This document shows, in pieces, positions 38,327 through 47,712 of a DNA stretch of 64,000 bases (positions are counted from its first letter, which is position 1; each line of letters begins with the position of its first letter). Below the pieces are notes generated by a model. The model was given only the letters and a program-made list of their open reading frames with translations, had not been told where the DNA came from and searched no databases. The position numbers and the translations under genes are program-made. Where the stretch lies: contig JAAFKI010000112.1 in NCBI GenBank assembly GCA_021399345.1, forward strand, positions 155,557 through 219,556, written 5' to 3'. Origin of the DNA: Candidatus Heimdallarchaeota archaeon. Lineage in GTDB: Archaea; Asgardarchaeota; Heimdallarchaeia; Heimdallarchaeales; Heimdallarchaeaceae.

Positions 38327-39559
38327 TTATCTTCCTCTTAAGAGCATCTTTTTCTTTGTTTTCTCGTATTCTTCATCTACTAATTTGTCATAGTCTCTAT
38401 CAATTGGTTCTGATTTTCGTGTCTTTTTCCTATTTTTGTATCTTTGAATTCTCATCTCAATATGTTCTCTTCTCATCCCATACATAGTCCATGTCGATAA
38501 TGTTACTAAGTATATCAATAGTACAATACCTAGTATAAGATTGCTGTATATTTTTTCTATTGGTTCCAGGTTCTCGTCTAATGGGTACTTATCTATGACA
38601 TCTGACCCTTCTATCTCGTATTTATATGAAAAACCATTTGTTTTGAAGTCATTCCAATAGTTCCCTTCTTTAGCAGCTTCATCATACCATTGATTTTCAT
38701 TGCGAGAGGAACTATCGTAAGCTTGGCTTTTTCCTTCTAAATTGTTTGAAATGAATTTATTATGATGAATTAGATTGTAATCTGACCGATCTAGATAAAC
38801 CCCATTTCTCTGATTTTCAAACATCAGATTAAATGTTACATTACATAAGTCCATATGATAGGCTCTTATACCAAAAGTATTGTTTCTAAAATAATTACCT
38901 TCTATATTTGATTTATCGATAAAATACAGTCTTAACCCTTCATCTAAATTGTTAGTTAGGTTGTTATCTATTATTTGTGCAAAATTACAGTATGATAGCC
39001 TGATACCAGACCAGAAATTATAGGAACAGTTATTCCCTTCTATCAATGTAAATTCAGAACTAAAAACGTAAATTCCATAATCATTTTGCGAACAGGTGTT
39101 ATTCAGGATTTTACAGTAATCACTGTTTCTAATTTCAATACCATAACTAAAGTAATCTACTTCATAGCTGAAACTAAAACAATTTCGAACAACCGAGGTG
39201 TTTGGTGCTGTATCTCTTATTCTAATACCACTTATATTAGCAGCTACGTACCCATTCTGAACTATAAAATGTTTTGAAGTCTCTTGAATATTAATCCCAA
39301 ATTCAGATGTGGTTTCAATATCAAAAGATTCTACCACATACGGGGATTCTTCACTACCATTACCTGAAAAGCCATATGAAATAAAATCGTCATCACTTGT
39401 AATGTTGATGGGGTTTGTATAGAGAGGAGAATCTATTGTAATAGGCTTAGAAAATGTTCTCCTTTCAACGTAATTTTCTGGTTGTAAACTAAACACATGA
39501 GGAAAAATTCCTGAGAAAACTAAAAACAATATTACAAATCTCAGTTTTATTTGACACAT
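38327..39559 (-). CDS. Membrane-anchored NosD-like parallel beta-helix surface protein
   Basis: 410 residues. A signal peptide (LRFVILFLVFSGIFPHVF) is followed by a CASH/NosD-type beta-helix, with turns of about 22 residues repeated along 90-290 (for example NTCSQNDYGIYVFSSEF, NCSYNFWSGIRLSYCNF and NLTNNLDEGLRLYFIDK). A membrane helix (LILGIVLLIYLVTLSTWTMY) at about 345 is followed by a basic tail of about 50 residues. Carbohydrate or surface-polymer binding is usual for this fold. It lies just after the tRNA-Lys, in convergent orientation. Confidence 0.85.
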   Translation of the reverse strand: MCQIKLRFVILFLVFSGIFPHVFSLQPENYVERRTFSKPITIDSPLYTNPINITSDDDFISYGFSGNGSEESPYVVESFDIETTSEFGINIQETSKHFIVQNGYVAANISGIRIRDTAPNTSVVRNCFSFSYEVDYFSYGIEIRNSDYCKILNNTCSQNDYGIYVFSSEFTLIEGNNCSYNFWSGIRLSYCNFAQIIDNNLTNNLDEGLRLYFIDKSNIEGNYFRNNTFGIRAYHMDLCNVTFNLMFENQRNGVYLDRSDYNLIHHNKFISNNLEGKSQAYDSSSRNENQWYDEAAKEGNYWNDFKTNGFSYKYEIEGSDVIDKYPLDENLEPIEKIYSNLILGIVLLIYLVTLSTWTMYGMRREHIEMRIQRYKNRKKTRKSEPIDRDYDKLVDEEYEKTKKKMLLRGR

Positions 39560-39625
39560 TTTTCTCTACTCTTGATACTATCAATCATTAAGTAAAAGAA
39601 ATTAGATATTTAACTTTTATTGATT

Positions 39626-40558
39626 CTAATTCTCTATTCTTAATTGTTCAGCATAATCTCTCTCCCACTCCTTGATAAGATGTTTCTCCCAAGTATCTGT
39701 ATCAATTAATATCTTAATTATTTCCTCAAAATGCTTTTTCTCTTCAAAAATCTGAAAAGCTTCATCTATTTCTATTCCTTCATTGTAAAGCCAATCATTG
39801 CATAAATCAGCTACAAATTCTGCAAATCTTCTATAAATTGCGCGATTTTCTTTCTTATGAGATATTACTACAGCAAAAGCTTTCTCAATTTTTTGAACAT
39901 AAATGATTAAATTCTCACTCTCAAGGATTTTCAGTTCCCCTAATCCAATTGATTTTCCTAAATCTAGAACAGCAGACATAAAGGCAGTTATGAGGGTTGC
40001 ATCATAAGGTAAAGATAAAGTTAACATAAGAAAAACAGGCTGTCCTGATTCTAAGGTTATTAACATATCCACATCTTGTATAAGTAGGGGTTTTTCTAAA
40101 TCATCTTCAACTTCAATCATAACACTTTTCTTCTTTTGTGAGTTGATCGTTCGTCTATTGATGATCAAATTCAGATTTCGCATGAAATAATATATTCCTT
40201 CTCTTTCCTTCTCAAGAAGTTCTTCGTCTTCGATCCATGGAGTACTTTCTTTGATAATCTCTAAAGGTTGAAAGTTGTCTTGAAAATTCTTCTTCACTCT
40301 ACTTACTAAGGATTCGTAAGTTCCTTTCTCTTTTACAATAGTAAGAATATAGTCCCCTTTTGCTTCACAAACAATCTCGTTATTACCAAATTCAATTAGT
40401 TTAGGAGACTTTTCACCAAACTCACCGATAATTGATGTTACTGCAGTAATGTAACTGATTACCTCTACATTCTTCTCTTCAGATGCCCATTGGGAATCAT
40501 AGATTCTGTAGTATCTACATGAACCTGAAGTTTTCAGTACAAGAACTGCTTTAACCAA
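39626..40558 (-). CDS. Protein with two longin/roadblock-like domains
   Basis: 310 residues, family not recognised. Two copies of a strand-helix-strand pattern can be traced: residues 1-85 (KAVLVLKTSGSCRYYRIYD, helix EVISYITAVTSIIGEF, strands IVCEAKGDYILTIVKEKG) and about 160-250 (MLITLESGQPVFLMLTLSL, helix ITAFMSAVLDLGKSIG, strands ENLIIYVQKIEKAFAVVISH). The last 55 residues are acidic helices. That is the longin/roadblock type of fold used to hold small GTPases. Start TTG 40558. It stands alone, opposite Trm5. Confidence 0.55.
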   Translation of the reverse strand: MVKAVLVLKTSGSCRYYRIYDSQWASEEKNVEVISYITAVTSIIGEFGEKSPKLIEFGNNEIVCEAKGDYILTIVKEKGTYESLVSRVKKNFQDNFQPLEIIKESTPWIEDEELLEKEREGIYYFMRNLNLIINRRTINSQKKKSVMIEVEDDLEKPLLIQDVDMLITLESGQPVFLMLTLSLPYDATLITAFMSAVLDLGKSIGLGELKILESENLIIYVQKIEKAFAVVISHKKENRAIYRRFAEFVADLCNDWLYNEGIEIDEAFQIFEEKKHFEEIIKILIDTDTWEKHLIKEWERDYAEQLRIEN

Positions 40559-40650
40559 CCTAAATCACACTAAACTAATATATCGGTAATCGAGTATACC
40601 TTCAACAAATAGAAATAAGTCTTAAAAGCTTTCTTTAAGGGAAAAAGATA

Positions 40651-41724
40651 ATGAAAAGTACTTCATGTGGAATTCAAATACCGTATTCTAAAGCTGAAAA
40701 CATTCTAAGTATTCTTCGGCAAAATCGAATTATTAACTTAGACTTGGAGTTTATCAGGAAAGATGAAACCATTGTAATCCCAGTTATTACTACCCAAGAT
40801 AATCTCAGAAATTTATTAGAATCAACCGTTATTGATTTTGATTACAACATTGATAATTTTATTTTTACTAAAAAAGAAAAACATCCTAAGAATCTGTTTG
40901 AAGCTGTACAGGATACCATTCCTGAACATTTGCATGAGTATATTCCTAAAGCATATGATATTATTGGAGATATTATTATTATTGATGTTCCAGAAGAAAT
41001 TCTAACTTATAAACCTGAATTTGGTAAAGCTCTTCTTTCTTTATTTTCCTCTATAAAAACCGTTTATAGAAAAGCTTCAGCAGTTTCTGGTGAATTGAGA
41101 ATAAGAGAGATAGAATATTTATCTGGAGAAAAAAAATGTGAAACTATTCACACCGAACATGGGATAAAGATAGCTGTTAATGTTTGTGAAGCATATTTTA
41201 GTCCCCGACTGGGACATGAACATAAGAGAGTTGCAGATCAGAGTAAAGAAGGAGAAGTCATCATTGATCTTTTCTCGGGAGTAGGTTCTTTTCCATTACA
41301 TATTACCAAACGTAAGAGTTCAACTGTACATGCGGTTGATATAAATAAAGAAGCATTGAAGTGTTTAGGAAAATCAATTAAGATTAACAATCTTATAGGA
41401 GTGATAATACCAACACTAGGTGATTGCAGACGGATAGCAGACACATTACCAAAAGCTGATAGAATTATAATGAATCTACCAGGTAAAGCTCAAGAATATA
41501 TTGATGTAGTATGTAGAATTGCAAAACCTAGCAGTATTATCTATTTCTACCAATTTGTTTCATCTTCAAGTCCTTTTGAGGATATGAAGGAGATACTAAA
41601 AGAGAAACTAAAAGAACAGAATTGGATAATAAAAGAGATTATAAGTTTTGAAAAAATAAGAGAAAGTGCGCCTAGAGAGATTCATGCTTGTTTAGAAGTT
41701 TCAATTATTCCTCAACATAAATAG
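40651..41724 (+). CDS. trm5: tRNA (guanine37-N1)-methyltransferase Trm5
   Basis: 357 residues. S-adenosylmethionine motif I is DLFSGVGSFPLHI, motif II VHAVDINKEALKCLGKSI, motif IV RIIMNLPGKAQEYI (the Trm5 N-L-P-x-x-A), and the C-terminal ESAPREIHACLEV. Trm5 makes m1G37 in tRNA, required for reading-frame keeping and, in some archaea, for wyosine synthesis. The N-terminal 90 residues are the D1-type domain. The end overlaps the DUF371 gene by 20 bases on the opposite strand. Confidence 0.92.
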   Translation: MKSTSCGIQIPYSKAENILSILRQNRIINLDLEFIRKDETIVIPVITTQDNLRNLLESTVIDFDYNIDNFIFTKKEKHPKNLFEAVQDTIPEHLHEYIPKAYDIIGDIIIIDVPEEILTYKPEFGKALLSLFSSIKTVYRKASAVSGELRIREIEYLSGEKKCETIHTEHGIKIAVNVCEAYFSPRLGHEHKRVADQSKEGEVIIDLFSGVGSFPLHITKRKSSTVHAVDINKEALKCLGKSIKINNLIGVIIPTLGDCRRIADTLPKADRIIMNLPGKAQEYIDVVCRIAKPSSIIYFYQFVSSSSPFEDMKEILKEKLKEQNWIIKEIISFEKIRESAPREIHACLEVSIIPQHK

Positions 41725-42127
41725 TAACTTTAAGCTGGGAATCAGAATTTTTTAGCTTTTTAATAATATCCTTAGAAATATTGCAAGCTGCTTTATTAGC
41801 TTTGATAGCTAAAGTCTTGGGGCAAGTATACGCGCTTTTTCTTACAATGATTGCACTAGAATCAGATAATTGTAAATTTGGATTACCATGTCCTAATATT
41901 TCTTCAATATCCTCCCCTATTTGAAGAACGATTTTGATTTGGCTATTTTCTCTTCTTATTTTCTCTTTGAATTCTTCTGGTAGATTCTTCAGACTAAGAG
42001 ATGAATTTACTCCAACAATGCAATCACCCTTAAGTGATAAAAATGAATCAGTAGTGAATTCCATAGTGGATTTATGAGTAGAGATGATATTCTTGTGACC
42101 ACGACAAGTAAAGGATACAGGATTCAT
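41705..42127 (-). CDS. DUF371 family protein
   Basis: 140 residues of the archaeal DUF371 family: FTCRGHKNIISTHKSTMEFT, then LSLKGDCIVGVNSSLSLKNL, and ILGHGNPNLQL. The family is conserved in archaea and of unknown function. The tail-to-tail overlap with Trm5 (20 bases) is a compact arrangement. ATG 42127 is the natural start. Confidence 0.88.
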   Translation of the reverse strand: MNPVSFTCRGHKNIISTHKSTMEFTTDSFLSLKGDCIVGVNSSLSLKNLPEEFKEKIRRENSQIKIVLQIGEDIEEILGHGNPNLQLSDSSAIIVRKSAYTCPKTLAIKANKAACNISKDIIKKLKNSDSQLKVTIYVEE

Positions 42128-42281
42128 TAAGAGAGATTCAGAAGATTACTTAACAAAATTTCGCTTAAGGTGAAAAACAAGTAGAAACAACATTGTTTCT
42201 GCAAATAATTTAAATTACACCATCTTCTAATTAGAAAACGTTATAATTATATATGCTCAAATCTGTCGTAGGTAGACGTTT

Positions 42282-43496
42282 ATGTCCCAAGAATTAACTT
42301 TAGAAAAAGCCTTTGAATGGTTTAATAGTCGAGTATCTTCATCTTTTTCTAGTTACAGAAATAGTGCATCAAAACAAATTAGATCTATTAACGATAAAGT
42401 TGAGGAATTAAAAAGTTCTGCACATCGTTTTGATTACTCTGATATAAAGGATCCTGATGTTTACCAAAATTATGCTACAACGATTTATATCAAAACCAAC
42501 GAGTTATTTGACGATTTAGAAATTCCTGAAAACATCACTTATAATAACCTTGAGAATTTTGCAACTGTTACAAAAAATAAAGTAAATTCGTACTTGAGTT
42601 TTCTTTCAAAGTACTTATCTTGGTTGAAAAGAGATAGATCTTACAAAGATAAAGTCAAAAGCTTGGATAGAACTCTTACAAGACTTAAAGAAGAAATACA
42701 TCATTTTGAATCAAAAACTATGGTAAACTATTCAGAGATTATTCCAAAAGAGAAGGTGCTAGATGACATTGAAAATCTTACTCATTTAGTACAAAGGGAC
42801 AATGAACTCGAAGAAGAAATAATCTCACATGCAAATGAAGTAGAGAAGTTAACTAAGGAAATTGACAAGCAAAAGGAAAAACTAAATGAATTGAAAAATC
42901 ATCCAGGTTTCATCCAAAGAGAAAATAACTTAAAGGAACTAGAACACATAGAAATTTCAATTTCCAATAAAGTTTCTGAAATTAAAAAACTCTGCAATAA
43001 GGTGCTTAGAGCATCAGATAATAAGAAAATAAGCTTGGATAATTATGATAAAGATATAATGAAGGGTTTGATAAAAGATCCTTTAAGTCTTTTCATTAAA
43101 GAATCAGAAGGATATCGAGGAATTAAAGCAGCTCTTCAGACTCTAAAAGAAATAAGCCTTGACCCTTCAATTCAGATGAAGAAAGAAAAACTTCAAAGAG
43201 CATTTGATAATATTGATGAAATAGTTAATAATGAGCTGTTAGAAAATCAGAAGAGAGCTCAATTCATTATAAAACAAAATGAAGCTATAAATCACAAATT
43301 TGAAGATATGCAGCTTTTTGTTAAAATAAAGAAATTTGAACAAGAAATTGATAATCTTACAATTGATAGAAACCGGATAACTCTCTCACTTAGAAGAGAA
43401 AAAGAAGAAATTGATGATAAAATTGCATCTATTTCTAAATCTATTGAGGAGAGAATCGTTGAATTCACTGGTAAGGAAATGAAACTGGTATTCTAA
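42282..43496 (+). CDS. Coiled-coil protein
   Basis: 404 residues, almost wholly helical. Heptad-rich segments run at about 120-240 (DRTLTRLKEEIHHFESK, LEEEIISHANEVEKLTKEID) and 300-400 (KFEQEIDNLTIDRNRITL, KEEIDDKIASISKSIEE); a proline-containing globular part lies at 45-110. No known domain or membrane segment. An ATATATGC TATA-like stretch lies 30 bases before the ATG. It is the first of three structural-looking proteins on the plus strand here. Function unknown. Confidence 0.72.
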   Translation: MSQELTLEKAFEWFNSRVSSSFSSYRNSASKQIRSINDKVEELKSSAHRFDYSDIKDPDVYQNYATTIYIKTNELFDDLEIPENITYNNLENFATVTKNKVNSYLSFLSKYLSWLKRDRSYKDKVKSLDRTLTRLKEEIHHFESKTMVNYSEIIPKEKVLDDIENLTHLVQRDNELEEEIISHANEVEKLTKEIDKQKEKLNELKNHPGFIQRENNLKELEHIEISISNKVSEIKKLCNKVLRASDNKKISLDNYDKDIMKGLIKDPLSLFIKESEGYRGIKAALQTLKEISLDPSIQMKKEKLQRAFDNIDEIVNNELLENQKRAQFIIKQNEAINHKFEDMQLFVKIKKFEQEIDNLTIDRNRITLSLRREKEEIDDKIASISKSIEERIVEFTGKEMKLVF

Positions 43497-43788
43497 AATT
43501 GTGCATTTAACCTTCAATAGATTATTTTTCCTTATGGCAGAAATCTTAATTATTGTAAGCATTTTTACAAGGAAAAAATACTGTATATCGGAAAAATTAT
43601 GGCAAAACTTCCGACAACAAAAAAGATATGAGAATATATTTTACAGCAAAAAGAAAAACTAGAAGAGCTTCAATCTAGAACATTCTCTTGCCCAACCAAA
43701 TAAGTTTAAAAACAATGTTGAGATAAACGTACAAGTAATAGCTGAATCTATAAAGTAAAGCTAAGCAAACAAAAAGTAGGTAACACAG
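43497..43788. other. Intergenic region with a broken short frame and a promoter
   Basis: No intact gene. ATG 43599 opens MAKLPTTKKI, then TGA, then 24 further sense codons (EYILQQKEKLEELQSRTFSC...) to TAA at 43703: a possible vestigial helical gene. At 43704-43712 GTTTAAAAA is a plausible TATA box for the roadblock gene. Confidence 0.4.
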
Positions 43789-44178
43789 ATGGCTTTTGGA
43801 ATAACATTCGAAAATAAAACAAATGAATTAAAGACTACATTAAGTGATCTGAAAATTAAAGTTCCTGAAATTGAGAGCGCAGCAATTGTATCTATTGAAG
43901 GATTACCTATAGCTTCAGTGCTACCACAGGAAATTGAAGAAGCACGTTTAGCTGCAATGACTGCCGCAATGCTTTCCCTAGGGGAAAGGGTAGCTCAAGA
44001 GATGCAAAGGGGAGAATTAGAAAAAATTTTCATTGAAGGTGCTTACGGATACATTATTACTTTAGCTGCAGGACAAAATGCTGTTTTAACTGTTTCAGCT
44101 AGAAAGGAAGCAAAATTAGGTTTAGTTTTTCTGGATATGGCTAGAGCAGCTCAAGAAGTTGAACGACAACTTAATTGA
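43789..44178 (+). CDS. Roadblock/LC7 domain protein
   Basis: 129 residues: KTTLSDLKIKVPEIESAAIVS, IEGLPIASVLPQ, helix AAMTAAMLSLGERVAQEM, strands LEKIFIEGAYGYIITLAAG and AVLTVSARKEAKLGLVFLD: a full roadblock domain, slightly longer than the one at 32906. No GTPase gene is adjacent, so its partner would be elsewhere. AGGTAA precedes the ATG. Placed between two coiled-coil genes on the same strand. Confidence 0.9.
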   Translation: MAFGITFENKTNELKTTLSDLKIKVPEIESAAIVSIEGLPIASVLPQEIEEARLAAMTAAMLSLGERVAQEMQRGELEKIFIEGAYGYIITLAAGQNAVLTVSARKEAKLGLVFLDMARAAQEVERQLN

Positions 44179-44255
44179 TTTTACCTCTTTCCATCTTATT
44201 TCATTCAATACAAACTAATGTTATTTATTTTTACAACGAAAACTATTGTCATCTT

Positions 44256-44273
44256 ACGAAAAACCTTTAAAAA
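44256..44273 (+). promoter_or_regulatory. Promoter of the COG1340-like coiled-coil gene
   Basis: ACGAAAAACCTTTAAAAA: BRE-like ACGAAA and TATA box TTTAAAAA starting 38 bases before ATG 44304. It shares the (A)CGAAA...TTTAAA layout with the tRNA-Lys promoters. Confidence 0.5.
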
Positions 44274-44303
44274 CAATCACTTTTCAGAATTTGAGCTGAA
44301 CAA

Positions 44304-45212
44304 ATGGGAGAATTAACTGATGAACAATTTGCAGGCGATGAATTAGTAGTAAAGCTAGGTAAATTAGAGGAAAACATTACTGTTCTTAAGAATCAAAGAA
44401 ACGAATATAACCAGCTCACAAAAGATTCTCTTGGATTAAGAAATGAAATTAATGAAGAGATTCATCAATTATTAGAAAAAGCTAAAGAATTTACAGTTAA
44501 ACGTGATGATTTAAACACTCAAGTTAAACAATTAAAGCTAACACGAAAAGAATTGTATGAAGGTTTACAAGTTAATAAGAAGGCTCTAGAGGAAATTGTA
44601 GAGAAAGAGAAACTCCTAGAAAAAGGGGACATTCAAAAAAAACGAAGAAGTATGAGCAATCTTAGCAGCAAGATAGACAAATTGGAATGGGATTTGCAAA
44701 CAAGTGTTCTGAAACCTGAAGAAGAGAAAGAGATGATTCAGATTTTGGAAAAACTCTCTGAAAATCTAAATAGATTAGCAGAAGAAGTTCATATCACAAC
44801 CCATCAAACCGAATTATGGAGAAAAATTTCATCCTCCCAAAAACAAATCAATCAACTACATTCTCAAATAGTTGATTATGCAAAAGAATCCCAAATTTAT
44901 CACAATCTAATGAATCAACAGTTTCAACAAGTTAATGCTTTAAGAAAAAAAGCAAATGACTATCATAAGGATTTCTTGAAAAACAAGAAAAAAGCAGATA
45001 ATTATCATAAAGATTTTCTTTCAAAGGTTACAGAAAAAAATGAGCTGAAGAAGCAACTAAAGGAAGCTCAAAACGATCACAGAAGAAAGATTAGAGAGAG
45101 AATCAAATCCAATATACAAGAAAGTGTTGATAAAGCATTCAAGAAATATGAAAATGGAAAAAATCTATCTCTTGATGAGTTTAGATTGTTAGTAGAAAAT
45201 GGAATGATTTGA
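44304..45212 (+). CDS. Archaeal coiled-coil protein (COG1340-like)
   Basis: 302 residues, coiled coil from about 15 to 270: GKLEENITVLKNQRNEYNQL, EINEEIHQLLEKAKEFTVKRD, NTQVKQLKLTRKELYEGLQ, then a repeated ANDYHKDFLKNKKKADNYHK near 215-240. The pattern of long coiled coil, K-R-D-x-L-N and a final small helical part matches the archaeal COG1340 group. These are widely conserved archaeal proteins without an assigned function. It forms a run with the roadblock and the 404-residue coiled-coil genes. Confidence 0.78.
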   Translation: MGELTDEQFAGDELVVKLGKLEENITVLKNQRNEYNQLTKDSLGLRNEINEEIHQLLEKAKEFTVKRDDLNTQVKQLKLTRKELYEGLQVNKKALEEIVEKEKLLEKGDIQKKRRSMSNLSSKIDKLEWDLQTSVLKPEEEKEMIQILEKLSENLNRLAEEVHITTHQTELWRKISSSQKQINQLHSQIVDYAKESQIYHNLMNQQFQQVNALRKKANDYHKDFLKNKKKADNYHKDFLSKVTEKNELKKQLKEAQNDHRRKIRERIKSNIQESVDKAFKKYENGKNLSLDEFRLLVENGMI

Positions 45213-45339
45213 AATAGACAATCTTGTATCTATTAGGTTAATTTTAGAAAAGGTAACTAAAAATAGGATTAATAAAGTGGTGTTCCTAAAATCATTCGCA
45301 ATCATTTGAAAATGTGAAAATCTCAAGTAGGTTTATTTT

Positions 45340-46110
45340 ATGCGATTACTGACACCCAAATTCATCTACAAAATATATGCGAAAAGACTTTCTGCTGAAA
45401 TAAAAAACAAACCTATTCCAAAACATATTGGAATTATCTTAGATGGAAATAGAAGAGCTAGTAAAATGATGGGTATTGATTATAAAACAGGTTATGAACT
45501 TGGTGCTGAAAAACTTGAAGAGGTTCTTAATTGGTGCTGGGAATTAGAGGTTGAAGTAATTACCTGTTGGGTATTCTCAACTGAAAATTTTTCACGACCT
45601 AAGAAACAAGTAGAAGCCATTATGAAACTTGCAGTTGAAAACTTGAGAAGAATCAGAGAGGACAAACGTATAGCTACAAATAAAGTAAAAGTAAATGTTT
45701 TAGGAAGATTAAACCTACTACCTAAAAATGTACAGGAAGAGATAAAATTAACAGAAGACGCAACCAAAAATCACGATAAATATGTTCTCAATCTCTGTAT
45801 GGCTTATGGTGGTCGTGCAGAAATTGTGGATGCATTGAAACAGATATTAGATAAAATGAAAGAGGGGAGTATTAGCATTGATGATGTTGATGAAGAATTA
45901 ATTAGTAATCACTTATACACTGACGGTATTTCAGATCCTGATTTAATCATTAGAACTTCGGGAGAAGAAAGATTGTCAGGATTTCTTTTATGGCAATCAG
46001 CATTTTCAGAATATTATTTTGCAGAGGTTAATTGGCCGCTTTTTAGAAAAATAGATTTGTGGAGAGCAATTAGAACATTTCAAAGAAGACAGAGAAGATA
46101 TGGAACTTAA
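45340..46110 (+). CDS. uppS: cis-Prenyltransferase (undecaprenyl diphosphate synthase family)
   Basis: 256 residues. Active-site Asp in HIGIILDGNRRASK; then CWVFSTENFSRPKKQVE, NLCMAYGGRAEIVDAL, and the C-terminal SDPDLIIRTSGEERLSGFLLWQSAFSEYYF. It condenses isopentenyl diphosphate onto an allylic primer to make a long cis-polyprenyl diphosphate, the lipid carrier for glycans (dolichol type in archaea). The product length cannot be read from the sequence. It converges on the GPN GTPase gene. Confidence 0.93.
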   Translation: MRLLTPKFIYKIYAKRLSAEIKNKPIPKHIGIILDGNRRASKMMGIDYKTGYELGAEKLEEVLNWCWELEVEVITCWVFSTENFSRPKKQVEAIMKLAVENLRRIREDKRIATNKVKVNVLGRLNLLPKNVQEEIKLTEDATKNHDKYVLNLCMAYGGRAEIVDALKQILDKMKEGSISIDDVDEELISNHLYTDGISDPDLIIRTSGEERLSGFLLWQSAFSEYYFAEVNWPLFRKIDLWRAIRTFQRRQRRYGT

Positions 46111-46123
46111 TTTTACTCTAGTT

Positions 46124-46903
46124 TTATTCGTAAAAATCATCTCTTTGACCCCAATCTCTCTCTAACAATGCGATTAGAGTGTCAATGTTGTGGCCTGTAT
46201 TTGAACTAATAGGGAGCAATTCACCAGTGGATTTAAACTGTTGTAAAATATCTATAATGCTCATACCTAGTTGTTGAGATAAGGAAACAATACCACTTCT
46301 CTGTAAATCGGTAACTAATGATTCTGGAGAATCAATCCAGTTATCTAGATTTTCCATTTGAACTTTTTCAATTATATCAGACTTTGATATAGCAGTTATT
46401 TGTGGTAAAGCCAATTGAAATGCAACTGAAACACTGAGTAATAAGATACTGGAAAATCCTTCTGGCCTTAAGGCAAGAGAAGGATCAATTAAAAAGATAG
46501 AAGCTGGTTGACTACCTTCAGCTATAACTGAGGAAACTAACCTTCCACTGCTTCGGTAAGCAAATAACTCAATTTGACCAGGTGTATCTACAAGTAAGTA
46601 TTCTGGTTTAATATAATCAATCTCATCGCGTATAGTGTCAATTTTTGTTGCAATAAGGTCCATACTGGCAATCATAGCACCATTTGGTCCCAAATCTAGT
46701 TTATCCATCAAATTATCTATATTCACAATGTCTCTTGCATCTATATCAGGATTGTAGGGTAATCGTCTAACTCCCGCATCAAGATTAAGTGTAATAACAT
46801 CTAATTTTTTCTCGTTGAACCAATCAAGAAGGGTTCTTGTTAAAACTGTTTTTCCGCTACCAGCGGTACCTAACAGAAAAATTGTATAATATCTATTTGC
46901 CAT
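46124..46903 (-). CDS. GPN-loop GTPase
   Basis: 259 residues: Walker A GTAGSGKTVLTRTL, the GPN insertion GPNGAM, G3 DTPGQIELF, and G4 AISKSD. It is homologous to eukaryotic GPN1-3 (which assemble RNA polymerase II) and to archaeal single-copy GPN, which forms dimers. TTGGAGGAATAG precedes the ATG and contains the stop of the upstream CinA-like gene, so the two are coupled. Confidence 0.94.
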   Translation of the reverse strand: MANRYYTIFLLGTAGSGKTVLTRTLLDWFNEKKLDVITLNLDAGVRRLPYNPDIDARDIVNIDNLMDKLDLGPNGAMIASMDLIATKIDTIRDEIDYIKPEYLLVDTPGQIELFAYRSSGRLVSSVIAEGSQPASIFLIDPSLALRPEGFSSILLLSVSVAFQLALPQITAISKSDIIEKVQMENLDNWIDSPESLVTDLQRSGIVSLSQQLGMSIIDILQQFKSTGELLPISSNTGHNIDTLIALLERDWGQRDDFYE

Positions 46904-46908
46904 TTTAT

Positions 46909-47700
46909 CTATTCCTCCAAATCCATTACTCTAGCTTCAGTAAAATTGTTTTCAAAACATTCTCTTAGTTTCTTTATCGCTGTCTTGACCTGAGTTTTAG
47001 CTATATCACCAAATCCTGATATATGAATGACAATCCCTTGTTTATCCTTATAAGCAGGATGAGATTTTATGTATAGATCCTCAAATTCATCCTTTAGCTC
47101 TTTAATAAAAGGAGCAAGTTGACTCTCTGCACAGCCAAAAATCTGAAACTTCTTCTCAAATAGTTCACTTCGATTCAATTCCTTTAACTTAGGAATGACA
47201 TGTCTATCCATAATATCTTTCATCTCAGTTGGTACCCCTGGTAAACAATAGATACCCATTTCTTTATATTTGAAATAGCATCCAGGAGCACTTCCGACAT
47301 CATTATCAAAAGCTATCGCTTCAACTGGAAGATAAGCCATTTTCACTCGATCCTCAGTTAGAGATAGGTTTCTCAATTCATAAAAATCCTTTATTTGTTT
47401 AAGAGCTTTAGTATTTTTTACCAATTCTATACCTGTTGCCGTTGAAAGAACTTCTAATTGGATATCATCATATGTTGGACCAAGACCTCCTGATACAATA
47501 ATAATATCAGGTTTTCTTTCGAATAATTCAAGAAAGAATTCCACAGCTAATTCCATATCATCTCGTATGCAAGTAACTCTTCTAACTTCTATTCCTAGCC
47601 TTGTAATATTTTCACCGATGAACGTAGCATTTGTATTGGTAGTTACACCTATTAATAGTTCATTTCCTAAACAAACAATTTCAGCTGTTGGTAAATCCAT
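46909..47700 (-). CDS. CinA-type molybdopterin-binding-like (COG1058) protein
   Basis: 263 residues with the MoaB/MogA fold: EIVCLGNELLIGVTTNTNA, RVTCIRDDMELAVEFF, IIVSGGLGPTYDDIQLE and FKYKEMGIYCLPGVPTEMKDI. It corresponds to the N-terminal domain of CinA, without the C-terminal nicotinamide-nucleotide amidase domain. Archaeal stand-alone versions are common and may act as ADP-ribose pyrophosphatases or nucleotide-repair proteins. It sits between the prenyl synthase gene and the GPN gene. Confidence 0.88.
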   Translation of the reverse strand: MDLPTAEIVCLGNELLIGVTTNTNATFIGENITRLGIEVRRVTCIRDDMELAVEFFLELFERKPDIIIVSGGLGPTYDDIQLEVLSTATGIELVKNTKALKQIKDFYELRNLSLTEDRVKMAYLPVEAIAFDNDVGSAPGCYFKYKEMGIYCLPGVPTEMKDIMDRHVIPKLKELNRSELFEKKFQIFGCAESQLAPFIKELKDEFEDLYIKSHPAYKDKQGIVIHISGFGDIAKTQVKTAIKKLRECFENNFTEARVMDLEE

Positions 47701-47712
47701 AAAGAATCCCTA

